Origin: Amphibalanus amphitrite
Taxonomy: Eukaryota > Arthropoda > Thecostraca > Balanomorpha > Balanidae
Reading direction: 5' to 3'
Assembly (NCBI RefSeq): GCF_019059575.1
Contig: NW_024881529.1
Coordinates: 1,151,001-1,215,000 of the forward strand
DNA length: 64,000 bases
Part shown: positions 24,503 to 35,154 of the stretch, one piece after another
How positions within the stretch are numbered: the first letter of the stretch is position 1
How the letters are laid out: the number at the start of each line of letters is the position of its first letter
The notes under the pieces: generated by a model
Told to the model about the DNA's origin: nothing
What the model saw: the letters and a program-made list of their open reading frames with translations, nothing else
Database searches by the model: none
Program-made: the position numbers and the translations under genes

Positions 24503-26314
24503 AATCAAGGAACAAGAGTTTCACGAACACTAAGCGTTACTGAACACCACTTTTTGATTAACCCATTATTCATACACTATAGTATTATCCGTGTGTAATA
24601 CCTTGCACACATTTTTACTGTTGTGTTGTGCCAGTTAGCACTGTACCAGTTCACGGGTTTTGTTAAAAAATAATCAATTAAAAAGAGATTCTTTTAGACA
24701 CCAAGCATCTCTGTTGCATGTGATGACTAATGTGGCGCCCAGTGAAAGCACTCCCTCCATTCTGATAACAATGGCTGAGTAAGGCACCAGAGAAATCTCA
24801 GCTCGCTGCTGACCGCTCCTCTGCCCGCTGACCGCCTGCTGAGAGGCTGCTGAGCTGGCGCTGAGACCAGGTGCGTGTTCCGCCATCGTGCTGAGCGCGG
24901 TCCGTCTGAGCTGAGCAGCGCACACCTCAGAACACGCACAATGGTCCGGAGACCGGCCGACAAAGGCCGCTGCAGCTATTGTACTAGCAGCGACGTCACC
25001 GTCTTCGGGAAGCCGATCCAGAGACGAGGGGAGATGGGGAGGGGGGTCCCATGGGCCTCGCCGGGGATATTCGGGGGTATTATAGATTAATTCTGCTAGG
25101 CGTATAAAATGAGCGATTCGGTTCTTTCACTGGACGTCTCTGGAAAGGAACGATGAATATCCCGGATGCCTATGGGAGCGAATAGAAATATTGTCCTTAT
25201 TTTTCTGAACCCACTCACTCTGTTCCATCCTCAGGAGGCAAAAATCATTCTTCTTAACGCATTAAACCCCCTGTTCCGGACTGAAGGGCTACCTTTATTC
25301 GACGCGAGTAGCTCCTCAGGGGCATGCCTACGTGCGGTGGAGTGACCGTTTGCGAGACTGGATGGCCTGTCCCTCGAGGAGGACAACTTTGTGACATGCA
25401 GGCTGCAGCCTTCCTTTTATTTTATTTTTGTTATTTTTCCTACAACGTTTCGATGTACACCTGAATGTTCAACGGGAACTTTAAATTCGTCTTAAGGTTT
25501 ATAAAAAAATGCGTCATAACTGCCTGAGAATAAGGATTTATTTATCTACAGGGTACCTACTGGACCGGTTGCCACGGGCACGGTCGCTTCCATTTACCGG
25601 TCCACGAATAATATTTGAGCAGAATCTTGCCTTATGAGTGTGCTTGAAGTGGATGAAATGATAACATATGTCGACACAAAATTAAAATAAAAATGCATCC
25701 GTTTTTACTGAAAATAGGCCACAGGCATTCAACTTAAAAATTACGTTTGAGTAGACTGAAGACCACCTAACTAAATAGAAAATGACAAACTTCTCGCGGG
25801 ATACCTAGCATCGGACCGAACGAAAATAACCTGGCAGGCTTAAGGATTTATCTTCGAAAACTGCCGGCTTCTATCTCACATCTGGTCAGCCTTTTGCTGC
25901 CGTCGTCAGCACCTGATCTGATCCAGCAGCTGCGGCGTCTTTTATTACGAATGAAACGGATCTCCGCAGACTATACATAGAAGGAATGTAATGGTCTTGG
26001 CTGGAGGAAATAATCAGATAACTTTCTTTATAAATGGCTGCTTGAAGAGAATCAATATTTTAACATTTCATTCCGCCTGGTGCTAGCGTTTAGGTCAGGG
26101 TTCTTGTTCTATTCATATTCATGTTATATTTATATTTTATAGCAGGATAATTTTTAAAGAAACTCAATGATTTTGCATTTTGGCTGAGCTGAGGATGGAA
26201 CTCTTCGCTCAAGCAATTAGTCCTAGATGGTTTTCTCATTCGGAAGCTCAATTTAGCCGATCTCAGAAATGACAGAAATGACACATGCATCGTCGCAGTC
26301 ATGGGTTACATAAG
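24503..26314. other. non-coding, nothing recognised
   Basis: No recognised gene. A moderately GC-rich patch at 24780-25040 has short open frames only. Confidence 0.35.
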
Positions 26315-26378
26315 AGTTGGGAGTTGTGGTATGACAGTTTGACGTTTGTGAAAAGCGATAATGTGAACACATATATAT

Positions 26379-26416
26379 TGCACAAACCGGTTTCGATATC
26401 ACTTCATCAGTGTGCA
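26379..26416 (-). ncRNA. hammerhead-ribozyme-like motif, left PLE copy
   Basis: Read on the minus strand: TGCACA, then CTGATGA, nine bases, GAAA, a palindromic ACCGGT-type stem III, then the complementary TGTGCA. Stem I pairs perfectly over 6 bp. Stem II is degenerate. Minimal hammerheads are known from Penelope-like element terminal repeats, which agrees with the position. Confidence 0.6.
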
Positions 26417-26511
26417 AATATATAAATAAAACACACACAATACAAAACGGAGACGAAATAGGTACAGCACGTACAGCAGAGCAAATTAATTTCAAATACA
26501 TTCATATGACC

Positions 26512-27180
26512 TCATGTGATTGAGATCCCAAGACGCTTCCGCACCAAAAGAACGGCTAAACTTTTTCCCAATCGTATGTCACCAGCTTTGGAATTTACAC
26601 ACAAACAAGATTCAATGAGGGACGATTCAATCGTTTTTCTATCGGACCTACTTAACCTATCTCGTATGATCTCAGTGCGATCCCAATCAGGTAGACTACC
26701 ACACTTTTCGGCATGTTTCACCATTGCATTGTTAATATTGTGGTTCCTAAAATCTCTCTTGTGCTCCGTTAACCTGTTCTTAAGCCCTCTCGACGTTTCA
26801 CCGAAATAAGGCTGTGTACACCCCTTGCACGGTATTTTATACACTAAACTTGTTTCACTACGGTCACACTTTTTCTTTTTTGCTACAACCTGACCAATCT
26901 TCTCCCCACCCTTTTCCACAATCTGAATATCGGAGCACTTCAACATCTTTGATAATGCTTCACAATTCTGTGACCTGGGTACAACAACTATAGCGTTCTT
27001 TGTCTTTCCGTTTGTTTCGTTTCCCGTCCTATTCTTGATCCTTTTTGCCTTATTATAGCATTCAATTATAAATGCCCTGGGGTACCTCAAACCTCTAAAA
27101 ACGTCAGTGATATGATCACATTCTTCCTTCAGATTTTCGGGACTACATATTCTCATCGCTCTGAGGAAGAATCCAATCAC
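26512..27180 (-). pseudogene. PLE GIY-YIG endonuclease, left truncated copy
   Basis: 222-codon frame covering the linker and the GIY-YIG endonuclease that follows the reverse transcriptase in Penelope-like elements. It has VYKI as the GIY equivalent, the CKGC cysteine pair, YFGE as the YIG equivalent, and downstream Arg/His/Glu residues. It lacks all reverse-transcriptase motifs because the copy is 5'-truncated at the palindrome junction. No intact start is implied; translation from this fragment is unlikely. Confidence 0.85.
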
Positions 27181-27209
27181 TACCCCCGATTTCGTTCTCC
27201 TGCTATGAG

Positions 27210-28187
27210 ATGATGGAGACCGACCATTATTTTAACGTCATGGGAGGTGATGTTGTTTGGTATAGGTATGTTGATGACATCCTGTTAGTTGTGCCAGACA
27301 ATCTTGATCTTAGTGAAAAGTTAGCTGAGCTGAACGCTGTGGAAAGGAGGATCCAGTTTACATTAGAAGAAGAAACTAACAATACTTTACCTTTCTTAGA
27401 TGTCCATATTGAGAGGACGCCCAGCGGCATCAGATACAAAGTGTATAGGAAAATCACAAACAAAGAGGACTATATTCATTTCTTTTCAGCTCATAGCAGG
27501 AGAACGAAATCGGGGGTAGTGATTGGATTCTTCCTCAGAGCGATGAGAATATGTAGTCCCGAAAATCTGAAGGAAGAATGTGATCATATCACTGACGTTT
27601 TTAGAGGTTTGAGGTACCCCAGGGCATTTATAATTGAATGCTATAATAAGGCAAAAAGGATCAAGAATAGGACGGGAAACGAAACAAACGGAAAGACAAA
27701 GAACGCTATAGTTGTTGTACCCAGGTCACATAATTGTGAAGCATTATCAAAGATGTTGAAGTGCTCCGATATTCAGATTGTGGAAAAGGGTGGGGAGAAG
27801 ATTGGTCAGGTTGTAGCAAAAAAGAAAAAGTGTGACCGTAGTGAAACAAGTTTAGTGTATAAAATACCGTGCAAGGGGTGTACACAGCCTTATTTCGGTG
27901 AAACGTCGAGAGGGCTTCAGAACAGGTTAACGGAGCACAAGAGAGATTTTAGGAACCACAATATTAACAATGCAATGGTGAAACATGCCGAAAAGTGTGG
28001 TAGTCTACCTGATTGGGATCGCACTGAGATCATACGAGATAGGTTAAGTAGGTCCGATAGAAAAACGATTGAATCGTCCCTCATTGAATCTTGTTTGTGT
28101 GTAAATTCCAAAGCTGGTGACATACGATTGGGAAAAAGTTTAGCCGTTCTTTTGGTGCGGAAGCGTCTTGGGATCTCAATCACATGA
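27210..28187 (+). pseudogene. PLE reverse transcriptase C-terminal part plus GIY-YIG endonuclease
   Basis: 325-codon open frame of a Penelope-like element. The polymerase active-site motif YVDD is at residues 20-23, followed by thumb-like sequence to about 110, a basic linker, and a GIY-YIG endonuclease at about 214-300 (VYKI 216-219, CxxC 221-224, YFG 228-230). The upstream polymerase fingers are missing, so the copy is 5'-truncated and should be inactive by itself. The shared part differs from the left copy at two residues (His/Gln near 174, Gln/Lys near 237). Confidence 0.9.
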
Positions 28188-28282
28188 GGTCATATGAATG
28201 TATTTGAAATTAATTTGCTCTGCTGTACGTGCTGTACCTATTTCGTCTCCGTTTTGTATTTTGTGTGTTTTATTTATATATT

Positions 28283-28320
28283 TGCACACTGATGAAGTGA
28301 TATCGAAACCGGTTTGTGCA
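28283..28320 (+). ncRNA. hammerhead-ribozyme-like motif, right PLE copy
   Basis: Mirror of 26379-26416, 3' of the endonuclease frame. CTGATGA at 28289-28295 and GAAA at 28305-28308 are intact. The outer TGCACA/TGTGCA stem is perfect, and a short palindromic stem III suggests activity, if any, as a dimer. Stem II is poor, which lowers confidence in cleavage. Confidence 0.6.
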
Positions 28321-28649
28321 ATATATATGTGTTCACATTATCGCTTTTCACAGTTGGGAGTTGATTGCATAACTATAAGCAGAACTATAATCGTTAACAT
28401 TGACGCATTTAATACTCGCATAGATTAACTAGCCATCGTGTAGGTTTAAGCCGAAAACCAGAAAACACCTAGCTAGAATCACATGTTTTGGATGCCTGGG
28501 CACAGTTTCTCTGTTTAGCGACTGGTTTGGAGCTATAGTAATTTTTGTATTGTATTAACATTAAATGTCCTTCCGTGTTCCCACAGTTTTTCAGGACATT
28601 TTGAACATGGTAGAGTTGTACACGGCAGTAATGTAAACACAAATTTCCA

Positions 28650-29050
28650 CACAGATGTAGAGCCCTCTGCAAACTGCGTGGTAGGTATTCTTTTTTCGAC
28701 AAAACCGAGAATAACGCGAATACTATGCCATCGGTCACTCGGAAATCGTAACAGTATGACGCGCGAGACTTAGCACCTTAGATTGGCAGTATCATCGTGT
28801 TCATTTTCTATCCAGTTTGGCAACAAAATCCAACAGTTTATATTTGCCCCCAAAACAGACTTTTGCATTTTGTTGCCACACAAGGCGTATACTTTGTCTA
28901 GTGATAGACCTAATCGAAGAAGTGGAGCATGGCGCATCTATTTGCAGTGAGTTCCGACCGACTGATAACATAGTCTTTGAGTTATCACCGGTTTTGTCGA
29001 AAAAAAGAATACCTACCACGCAGTCTGCTGAGGGCTGTACACGGCAACGT
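28650..29050. repeat. imperfect inverted repeat, arms about 90 bp
   Basis: 28655-28742 and 28960-29047 are inverted, diverged copies. Both contain a segment like GCGTGGTAGGTATTCTTTT followed by CGACAAAACCG. About 220 bp lie between them. It could be an old foldback element; no target duplication was found. Confidence 0.6.
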
Positions 29051-29147
29051 ACGGTAACATACACTACATGGCGCACAGCAAGGCACAGAGTACACACTAC
29101 ACATTACACAGTATATACGCGATCCGTGATACGATCCCTGAGCAAGT

Positions 29148-30168
29148 GAGCTGGTATGGTTCACGCGTTTTTGCACCTAAGTTTTTTCTTGAATTCTTTT
29201 TCTGACGCTGTTTGTGTAGTTTCTATTGGAAGTCGATTCCATTCAGTTGCGGCTCGGTACGGGAAAGATCGTTGTGTAATAGACAGACGCACTTTTGGAA
29301 GGTGGAGCCGATTGGTACATGCCAGGCGGATCACTCGAGTGGTTATGTCTGATCTTTGGTGAAACATCCTTTTTAGAGCTTTGGGGGCGTCGCAGTTATT
29401 CAAAGCGCGAAATACTTTTAAACAATCACGCTCCTTGATGAGCTCTTCAATTGTTGGCCACTGAAGCGCACTTAGGGTGGGTGTGATGTGCTCATGGCGG
29501 CGTGTTCCGGTTACTACACGGGCTGCGAAATTTATTACTTTCTGAACGCGAGATATTTGGTTTTTGCAGGCCCCACCCCAAAATGGCAAGCAGTACAATA
29601 TCTGGGAAAAGACGTGTGCCTGGATAATCAGAATAAGAGCCTCAGCAGAAAAGTGACGCCGGAACCTGTTTAAGGACGATAGAATTGAGTAGCAGCGTCG
29701 TAAAACTTCTGTAACGTGTTTTTGCCAGGATAACGTTTGGTCTATTTTCACTCCCAATACTTTAATGTTGTCTGAAGGTTCAAGCGAACTTTCACAGAAG
29801 TCAAGTTTGAAATCAGAGACTCTCTGCAAAGCTGATGATGTGCCAATCAGAATGAAATCAGTTTTGGCTACGTTCATTTTAAACGAGTTGGTAGTGAACC
29901 ATGTCTGCACTGAGACCATTGAAGATTCCAAACGCCTTTTGAACTGGATGAGACTTTCGCTGTCTGTCGGCGAGCTGTCCAAAAGCTGAGTGTCATCTGC
30001 ATAGCATATAACGCGGTCATGAGGTATACAATTTGGTAGGTCAGCTGTGACTAGACTGAAGAGAACAGGTCCCAGGATTGATCCTTGTGGGACACCGAAT
30101 TTCACGGGAAGAACCTCAGAACCACCTCGAACCATTTGGCCACGACCGCTCAGATAACTTTTGAACCA
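29148..30168 (-). mobile_element. 5'-truncated non-LTR retrotransposon (LINE)
   Basis: Reverse-oriented 3' part of a LINE. A possible target duplication AGCAAGT is at 29141-29147 and 30168-30174. Coding similarity starts abruptly at a WFKSYLSGR-like segment near 30168, typical of 5' truncation during target-primed reverse transcription. Jockey/CR1/I-like by domain order; clade not fixed. Confidence 0.85.
29161..30135 (-). pseudogene. LINE reverse transcriptase C-terminal part
   Basis: 324 codons remain open from an internal Met. GVPQGSILGPVLF at residues 14-26 and the active-site CYADDTQLL near 44-52 are reverse-transcriptase palm motifs. The rest is the thumb and the C-terminal domain common in Jockey/CR1-type elements, ending with an FPYRAATEWNRLP segment. 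The frame is uninterrupted, so insertion is probably recent, but endonuclease and fingers are absent. Confidence 0.9.
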
Positions 30169-30174
30169 GCAAGT

Positions 30175-30639
30175 TCAGTAATCAAGCAAGTTCATTGAGC
30201 AATCGATTTCCCATCATTCAGCTGTTACATTTGTTATTGGCCAGGCTCGTACAAACCTGGACGATTGAGGCAGCACTCACCTATTACTATTATCTATATC
30301 TCTTAACTATTATCAACATGACATTCAATGAAGTTCAATGTTTTGCCCGCACTTGCGATAACATAACGTCCGTGATAGATAAACAACGCCATGGATCATA
30401 GCTATCTTGGAGGCATATCCAAGCATGTGCTGCTGTCGAACAACAGTCACAAAACATATCGATCATCACGGAAGAAATATTACGGAACGGAAGTGTCAAG
30501 TATGACCTGTCACGGAACGAAACTGTCACAGTGGGTGATCTGTCTGTCACGGATTGTCATGATCGTCGCGAATAGTGTGTCATCAAGTACGTAGATGCCC
30601 TGCCTCATGTATCCCATCGCTTCCCTTTCCTTCCTTGTG

Positions 30640-30641
<2 letters not shown>
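30175..30641. other. non-coding, nothing recognised
   Basis: Short repeats of TCACGGAA and TCACGGATT type occur at 30465-30555. No gene. Confidence 0.35.

Positions 30642-30722
<81 letters not shown>
30642..30722. repeat. (CT)n microsatellite
   Basis: Uninterrupted dinucleotide run of about 80 bp. Confidence 0.97.
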
Positions 30723-30724
<2 letters not shown>

Positions 30725-30779
30725 ATATTCTATTTGCCTCTCGCGTCTCTCTGTCTCTTTCTCGCTTTCTCGGTGCAGT

Positions 30780-31420
30780 TCTTTACTCATTACGGGAGAC
30801 GCTGGATGTCCGGTGCATTCATCATTCACCGCTCACGGCTGCGCCCATCTGCCGTGGCCGCCGCCACACACAATGGAGGGCTGCAGGTCGCCGCGACGGT
30901 CGGCCCGTGGCGCCCCCTCCGCCATATGGGCGCCCTCGGACCGCCCTCGGTCGGCCCACGGGAGGAGAGCGGCTACCGAGCCGAGCGCCGCGACCGACGC
31001 CGATCTATCCCGGGTCCGGAAATCGCGACTCACGCCTGTCCCCCGCCATCAGAGGCGGCCCGCAGCCCACCCTCCCCAGCCGCAGCGCCGAGGGAGAGAG
31101 GGCGTCATCAGCGCTCAGCTGGAACGGCAGCGGCGGCGGCGGGGGAGGCACCCAGACCCTCTGGTCGCACTGGGTCAGTCAGCCGATAGTGCGGAGGTGG
31201 GAGAGGGTCCCGATCCCTCCCAGTGGAGGAGCTGGGGAGGGGTGGGAAGAAACTACACGCGTAACGAGCCAGCCTGAGAGGCGTCCGCACGCAGTCGAGG
31301 AGCACAGGGTCGATGGAGGGTGTCCCGCTAACGAATGGCCTACTAGTCCGCTTCGTCGCGCCATCGATGACTCGCTTGTGCGCCGCTGTCTGTCTGCCTG
31401 TGAATGTAAGCGCTGCCTGG
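30780..31420. other. GC-rich patch, possible promoter or exon
   Basis: High GC with long frames open on both strands; products are low-complexity Arg/Pro/Ser-rich and unrecognised. It may be a CpG-rich regulatory region. Confidence 0.25.
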
Positions 31421-31430
31421 GTGTCTGTGC

Positions 31431-31476
<46 letters not shown>
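31431..31476. repeat. (CTGT)n microsatellite
   Basis: About eleven units of the tetranucleotide. Confidence 0.95.
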
Positions 31477-33489
31477 AAGTGAGTGACGGTTTGTCAGTCC
31501 GCCTGTCTCAAAGTCTGTCTTTTTAACACAGTACATGTGCGTGCGTGTTCGGACATGTGTGTAAAGGAGCTGAAAGCTTCGTGTCCCGTAGATGCCCTAC
31601 ACATCAATCCGAGTCGGTTTAGGGTTGTCCAACCGGAACAGCAAACTAAAGCGGCTGGCGCACATTTGGGAAGCTTGGAAGCTTGGAAGCTTAACAACAA
31701 ATTTACGGTGATACCCAGGATTAGTGATGCTAGGAAGATTTCTACTTAAACTGCATTATCGTGATGTACCGGTTCAAGGTATGTACTGGAAAGTGGAAAA
31801 GGTGCTGAGAAGGAACGCGCTTGGTTGTTAAGCTCCGTTGACATAATACTTCACTCATAGGTACGAACTACTACATATATAACATAATGTAATAAAGTGT
31901 TCCTAGTAAGTTTGAAATGAAAGTCAAAAGTAAAACTCTAAAAGTGAGTTTTACTAAACTAAGCTTTCTTATTGTTGCCACAGTATTTATGCGGAGAGCT
32001 ACTCAATGGTGAAACCCTAATTGACTGAGTACCTATCTAATACGAGGCACTCGTATGTCCAGCATCGCTTGTCTTTAAAAATTGTTAAAAACCATCAAAC
32101 GAAGTTATTAATACTGCGTCCCCTGATCATATTTGAGCTTGCTGGTAATCAAGATCCAGCTATACAATATTTAGATTCATCCAAAGTAAGCCCGAGTTGA
32201 CGTCTATTTGTAGCTACGTGTCTGCTACAATCGAGGTCAAAATCTTCATCACACCACCGTAGGACAGATTTTCGGTCAGTCCACGACTCTGACCCACTTC
32301 AAAGCTCCATCAGTATTCGGTGCGCATGAACAGTTAATCACAATCTCATCATGCCACTAATCGAAATGCTGATTATGGGCGCCACTTTCGCGACAAAGCC
32401 GGACCGATTACGAAATTAAGCTCGCTGGGAGCGGCGTAGGGTAGACGGTGGTCCATGGAGCTCCCTGGCGGTGTCGGCGAGACTGTGATTCGTCACCATG
32501 CCGGAGCTGACACATCTGTACGACGCAGCTCTGGGAGCGCCTGACTGTGAGTCGAGCAGAATTAGGCCGGACCCTGAGAGACTCCCAGTGCGACCACGTT
32601 CCGGTCTGTCCCGCACCCGGCGACAACCGAACCGGCTGCAGCAGCTGAGAGTGACAGCTGGACCAGCTGCAGCAGCCGGCGGTGGCAGCTGCAGTCCAGC
32701 CGTCGGCCACGGTGTCTGGCGGCTAATGAATGATGATGGTAGATGGTACTCAGTTCACGCCGGTGATAATTGGATAAAAGCAAACAATAGTCACAGTCAG
32801 AGACTGAGTCAGAGATTGTTAGAGACTGTAGTCAGATACGGCAATCCTTCTGTGAACGTATACATAACTAGTTCGGCGATTTACCGCATGAAAATAGCCC
32901 TCCACTTTGAAACATGCAACAGGTAAAATAACAGGTCAGTTCGCTTTGCCATGCACCATTCAGCCTAATTATCCGAGTTTTGGGGGCTCATACAGACGCC
33001 CAATCGCCTGAGAGCCCCGCAATGTCTTGCAGTCAGTAACGGGCCGGACAATACAGGCGCCAAAGGCGTAGAGAGTAGACACGCGGATTATGTAGTATAG
33101 GTATGCTGTGCCGCTGTACAGCGGAGCATTGCGGCACAGTCTACCTGTTAAATTACACACACAATACACATCCTGCCCGCGCACCATGAGAACTGAGGAA
33201 GGATTTCAGCAGCCGCGCCTGAGCAATTAGTGAATTAAAAGGCACAGAAAGGATGGAGGAAAAGACAGAACAGGAGGCCTCAATTAAACCAATTAAAAAA
33301 AGCTGATTGGTTGTTACCTGTCTCATGTTGTTTCCATCCTAGTTGTTTAGTCACCACGCACTTTACCAGTTCTGTGCGTGCATTTAGGACTTCAGCCGTT
33401 TGCATGACGGCACATTTGATCACGTTTGGTGCGATTTAGTCAAATTAGGCTCATAGTGGATTCCTAGTAGTTTTCAGCTTGGGTTGCAA
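31477..33489. other. non-coding, nothing recognised
   Basis: No recognisable gene. GC-rich DNA at 32430-32720 has open frames on both strands without family resemblance. AAGCTTGG repeats three times at 31669-31692. Confidence 0.35.
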
Positions 33490-33666
33490 ACACTGTAAAA
33501 AAATTGTTTACTAATTCCCTAGTTATCCGGCCACTTTTCAATAACAAAATGCGAGTAGCCTTGAAGTCGACTCGCATTTTGCTAGTGAAAAGTGGTCTAC
33601 TCGCATTTTGTTAGTGAGAAGTGGCCAGATAATTGGGAAATTAGTAAACATTTTTTTTTACAGTGT
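33490..33666. mobile_element. 177-bp foldback MITE
   Basis: ACACTGTAAAAAAA at the left end is inverted at the right (TTTTTTTACAGTGT). Pairing continues inward through TTTACTAATT, GGCCACTTTT and CAAAATGCGAGTA, so most of the element folds into one imperfect hairpin. A third inverted piece (ACTCGCATTTTGCTAGTGAAAAGTGG-like, about 33571-33596) sits in the loop. No target duplication could be fixed. Confidence 0.8.
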
Positions 33667-34195
33667 ATTACTATTCGGCGGCCGCTCAGCAATTTACAGA
33701 GACTCGGCCGCAGTAACCAGCGTCAGTCACCCCTTGGTCGGTAAGCGCCCGTTCTACACCCGCTGTAACGCATTATCACTTGTTGCTTGGTCGGTACCGT
33801 ACCTCCTCCACGCCCCCTATCACACCACCAATCATAGCCAGGTCATATCAGGCATGGCTCAGATGGAACGCTTTGCCGAAAAGCCTGCCACGGCACGCGA
33901 TGACTCTTGAACAGCCTCCTATGCAAAACTCATCTGCTCAAAGGGGACACCAGGGGCGTCGAAGGTGAGAGGGCGGCGCTTTCACCTCCCACGTGGCGGC
34001 TGTTGCTAATGGGGGAGGATGGGGGACAAGGGGGTGCCGTGGAGAAGCGGAAGTAGGCAAAGGCAGAGCTGCTCCACATGCCTGAGCCCGTCACTCGTCA
34101 GTGGTTAGTTCGAGACACAGTCATCCCGAATTGTTACCGACATTTGTTTGTGGTTTGTCTATGTATTAGGATTATACAAATCAATAGGCGATGGC
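33667..34195. other. non-coding, nothing recognised
   Basis: No gene or repeat recognised. Confidence 0.35.
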
Positions 34196-34595
34196 AGATA
34201 GGTGCAGGAATCTAGGTGACAGTGACAGGAGAAGTGGCGACAGAAGTTAGCGGTGGCAGTGACAGTATGTCTGTCATTAATGACAAGAGAGGTGGTGACA
34301 GCACTTAGCGGTGACAGTGACAGTTTGTGTAATAGTGACGGGAGTCAGCGGTGACAGTGACAGGAGTTAGCGGTGGTAATGACAGTGTGTGTGTGTGACG
34401 TGACAGGCTATGATGGCGACAGCAGCTAGCAGTGACAGTGATGTTATGTCTGACCTGACAGTGACAGGAGCCAGCGGTGACAGCAGTTAGCGGTGACAGA
34501 CGACAGTGACAGCAGTTAGCGGTGACAGCTCAGTTAGCGGTGGCAGTGACAGTAACAGCAGTTAGTGGTGACAGTGACAGGCTACGGCGGTGACA
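34196..34595. repeat. GTGACAG minisatellite
   Basis: Irregular tandem units combining GTGACAG with GCAGTTAGCGGTGACAG. At least ten GTGACAG steps and seven TTAGCGGTG-like steps are visible. Confidence 0.85.
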
Positions 34596-34951
34596 GCCGG
34601 CTCCCGCGGGAAATCGGCTCCGCCAGGCGCGGCGCTAATCAGTGATTGCGCCAGTGGCTCCTCCCAGCGGACCGCGGCAAAAACACGCCGCCGCCGTCAC
34701 CGGGCAGGCCTCGGCCGCTCAGAGGAGGACGGTGATTGAGGCGACAACAGCTCCCAGAGGGCGACGCACTTCGATTCAATTCCGATCCGATCAAAAAAGT
34801 TAGGAGACCTTAAACAAAACTGAACGAGAAACTCGAAACACAGCAAAAGCTGAAAACAGTTTGGTGCAAAGGTAAACATCGAAGTGACAAATGCTGTTTC
34901 CTGATTTAAGGATAACAAACACTCAAACAAGATTAAGTGCAATAAAGAATA

Positions 34952-34973
34952 AATATATATATATATATATATA
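34952..34973. repeat. (TA)n microsatellite
   Basis: Eleven TA units. Confidence 0.9.
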
Positions 34974-35154
34974 CAAGAATATCATTTTCTACGAATACAT
35001 GAGTGCATAGGTATGATCCGGGTGCCTGGTGTGTTCTCTTTGATACAGATATCTTAAAGTGTGACCTAGGTAACCTCTGTAACTTAATTAACGGCCCAAT
35101 GTGACCTGCATCAGTGACCCCTGTGACCTGGTCCAGCTCTGTGTATCAGCTTGA

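Larger units (their letters stand above)
26327..28351. mobile_element. Penelope-like element, inverted dimer
   Basis: Two copies of the 3' half of a Penelope-like retroelement lie head to head, with their 3' ends facing outward. Arms 26348-27208 (minus) and about 27491-28351 (plus) are near-perfect inverted repeats, with only two amino-acid differences seen in the shared region. The right copy extends about 280 bp further 5', into the reverse transcriptase. A 12-bp direct repeat AGTTGGGAGTTG at 26315-26326 and 28352-28363 flanks the whole structure, so it inserted as one unit. Twenty-one bp at 26327-26347 lie between the left target copy and the arm. Each outer end holds a hammerhead-like motif. 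Confidence 0.9.

Noticed and set aside
30595..31482. 295-codon open frame over a (CT)n tract and GC-rich DNA
   Set aside because: Overlaps another long frame in a different phase, low complexity, no family resemblance.
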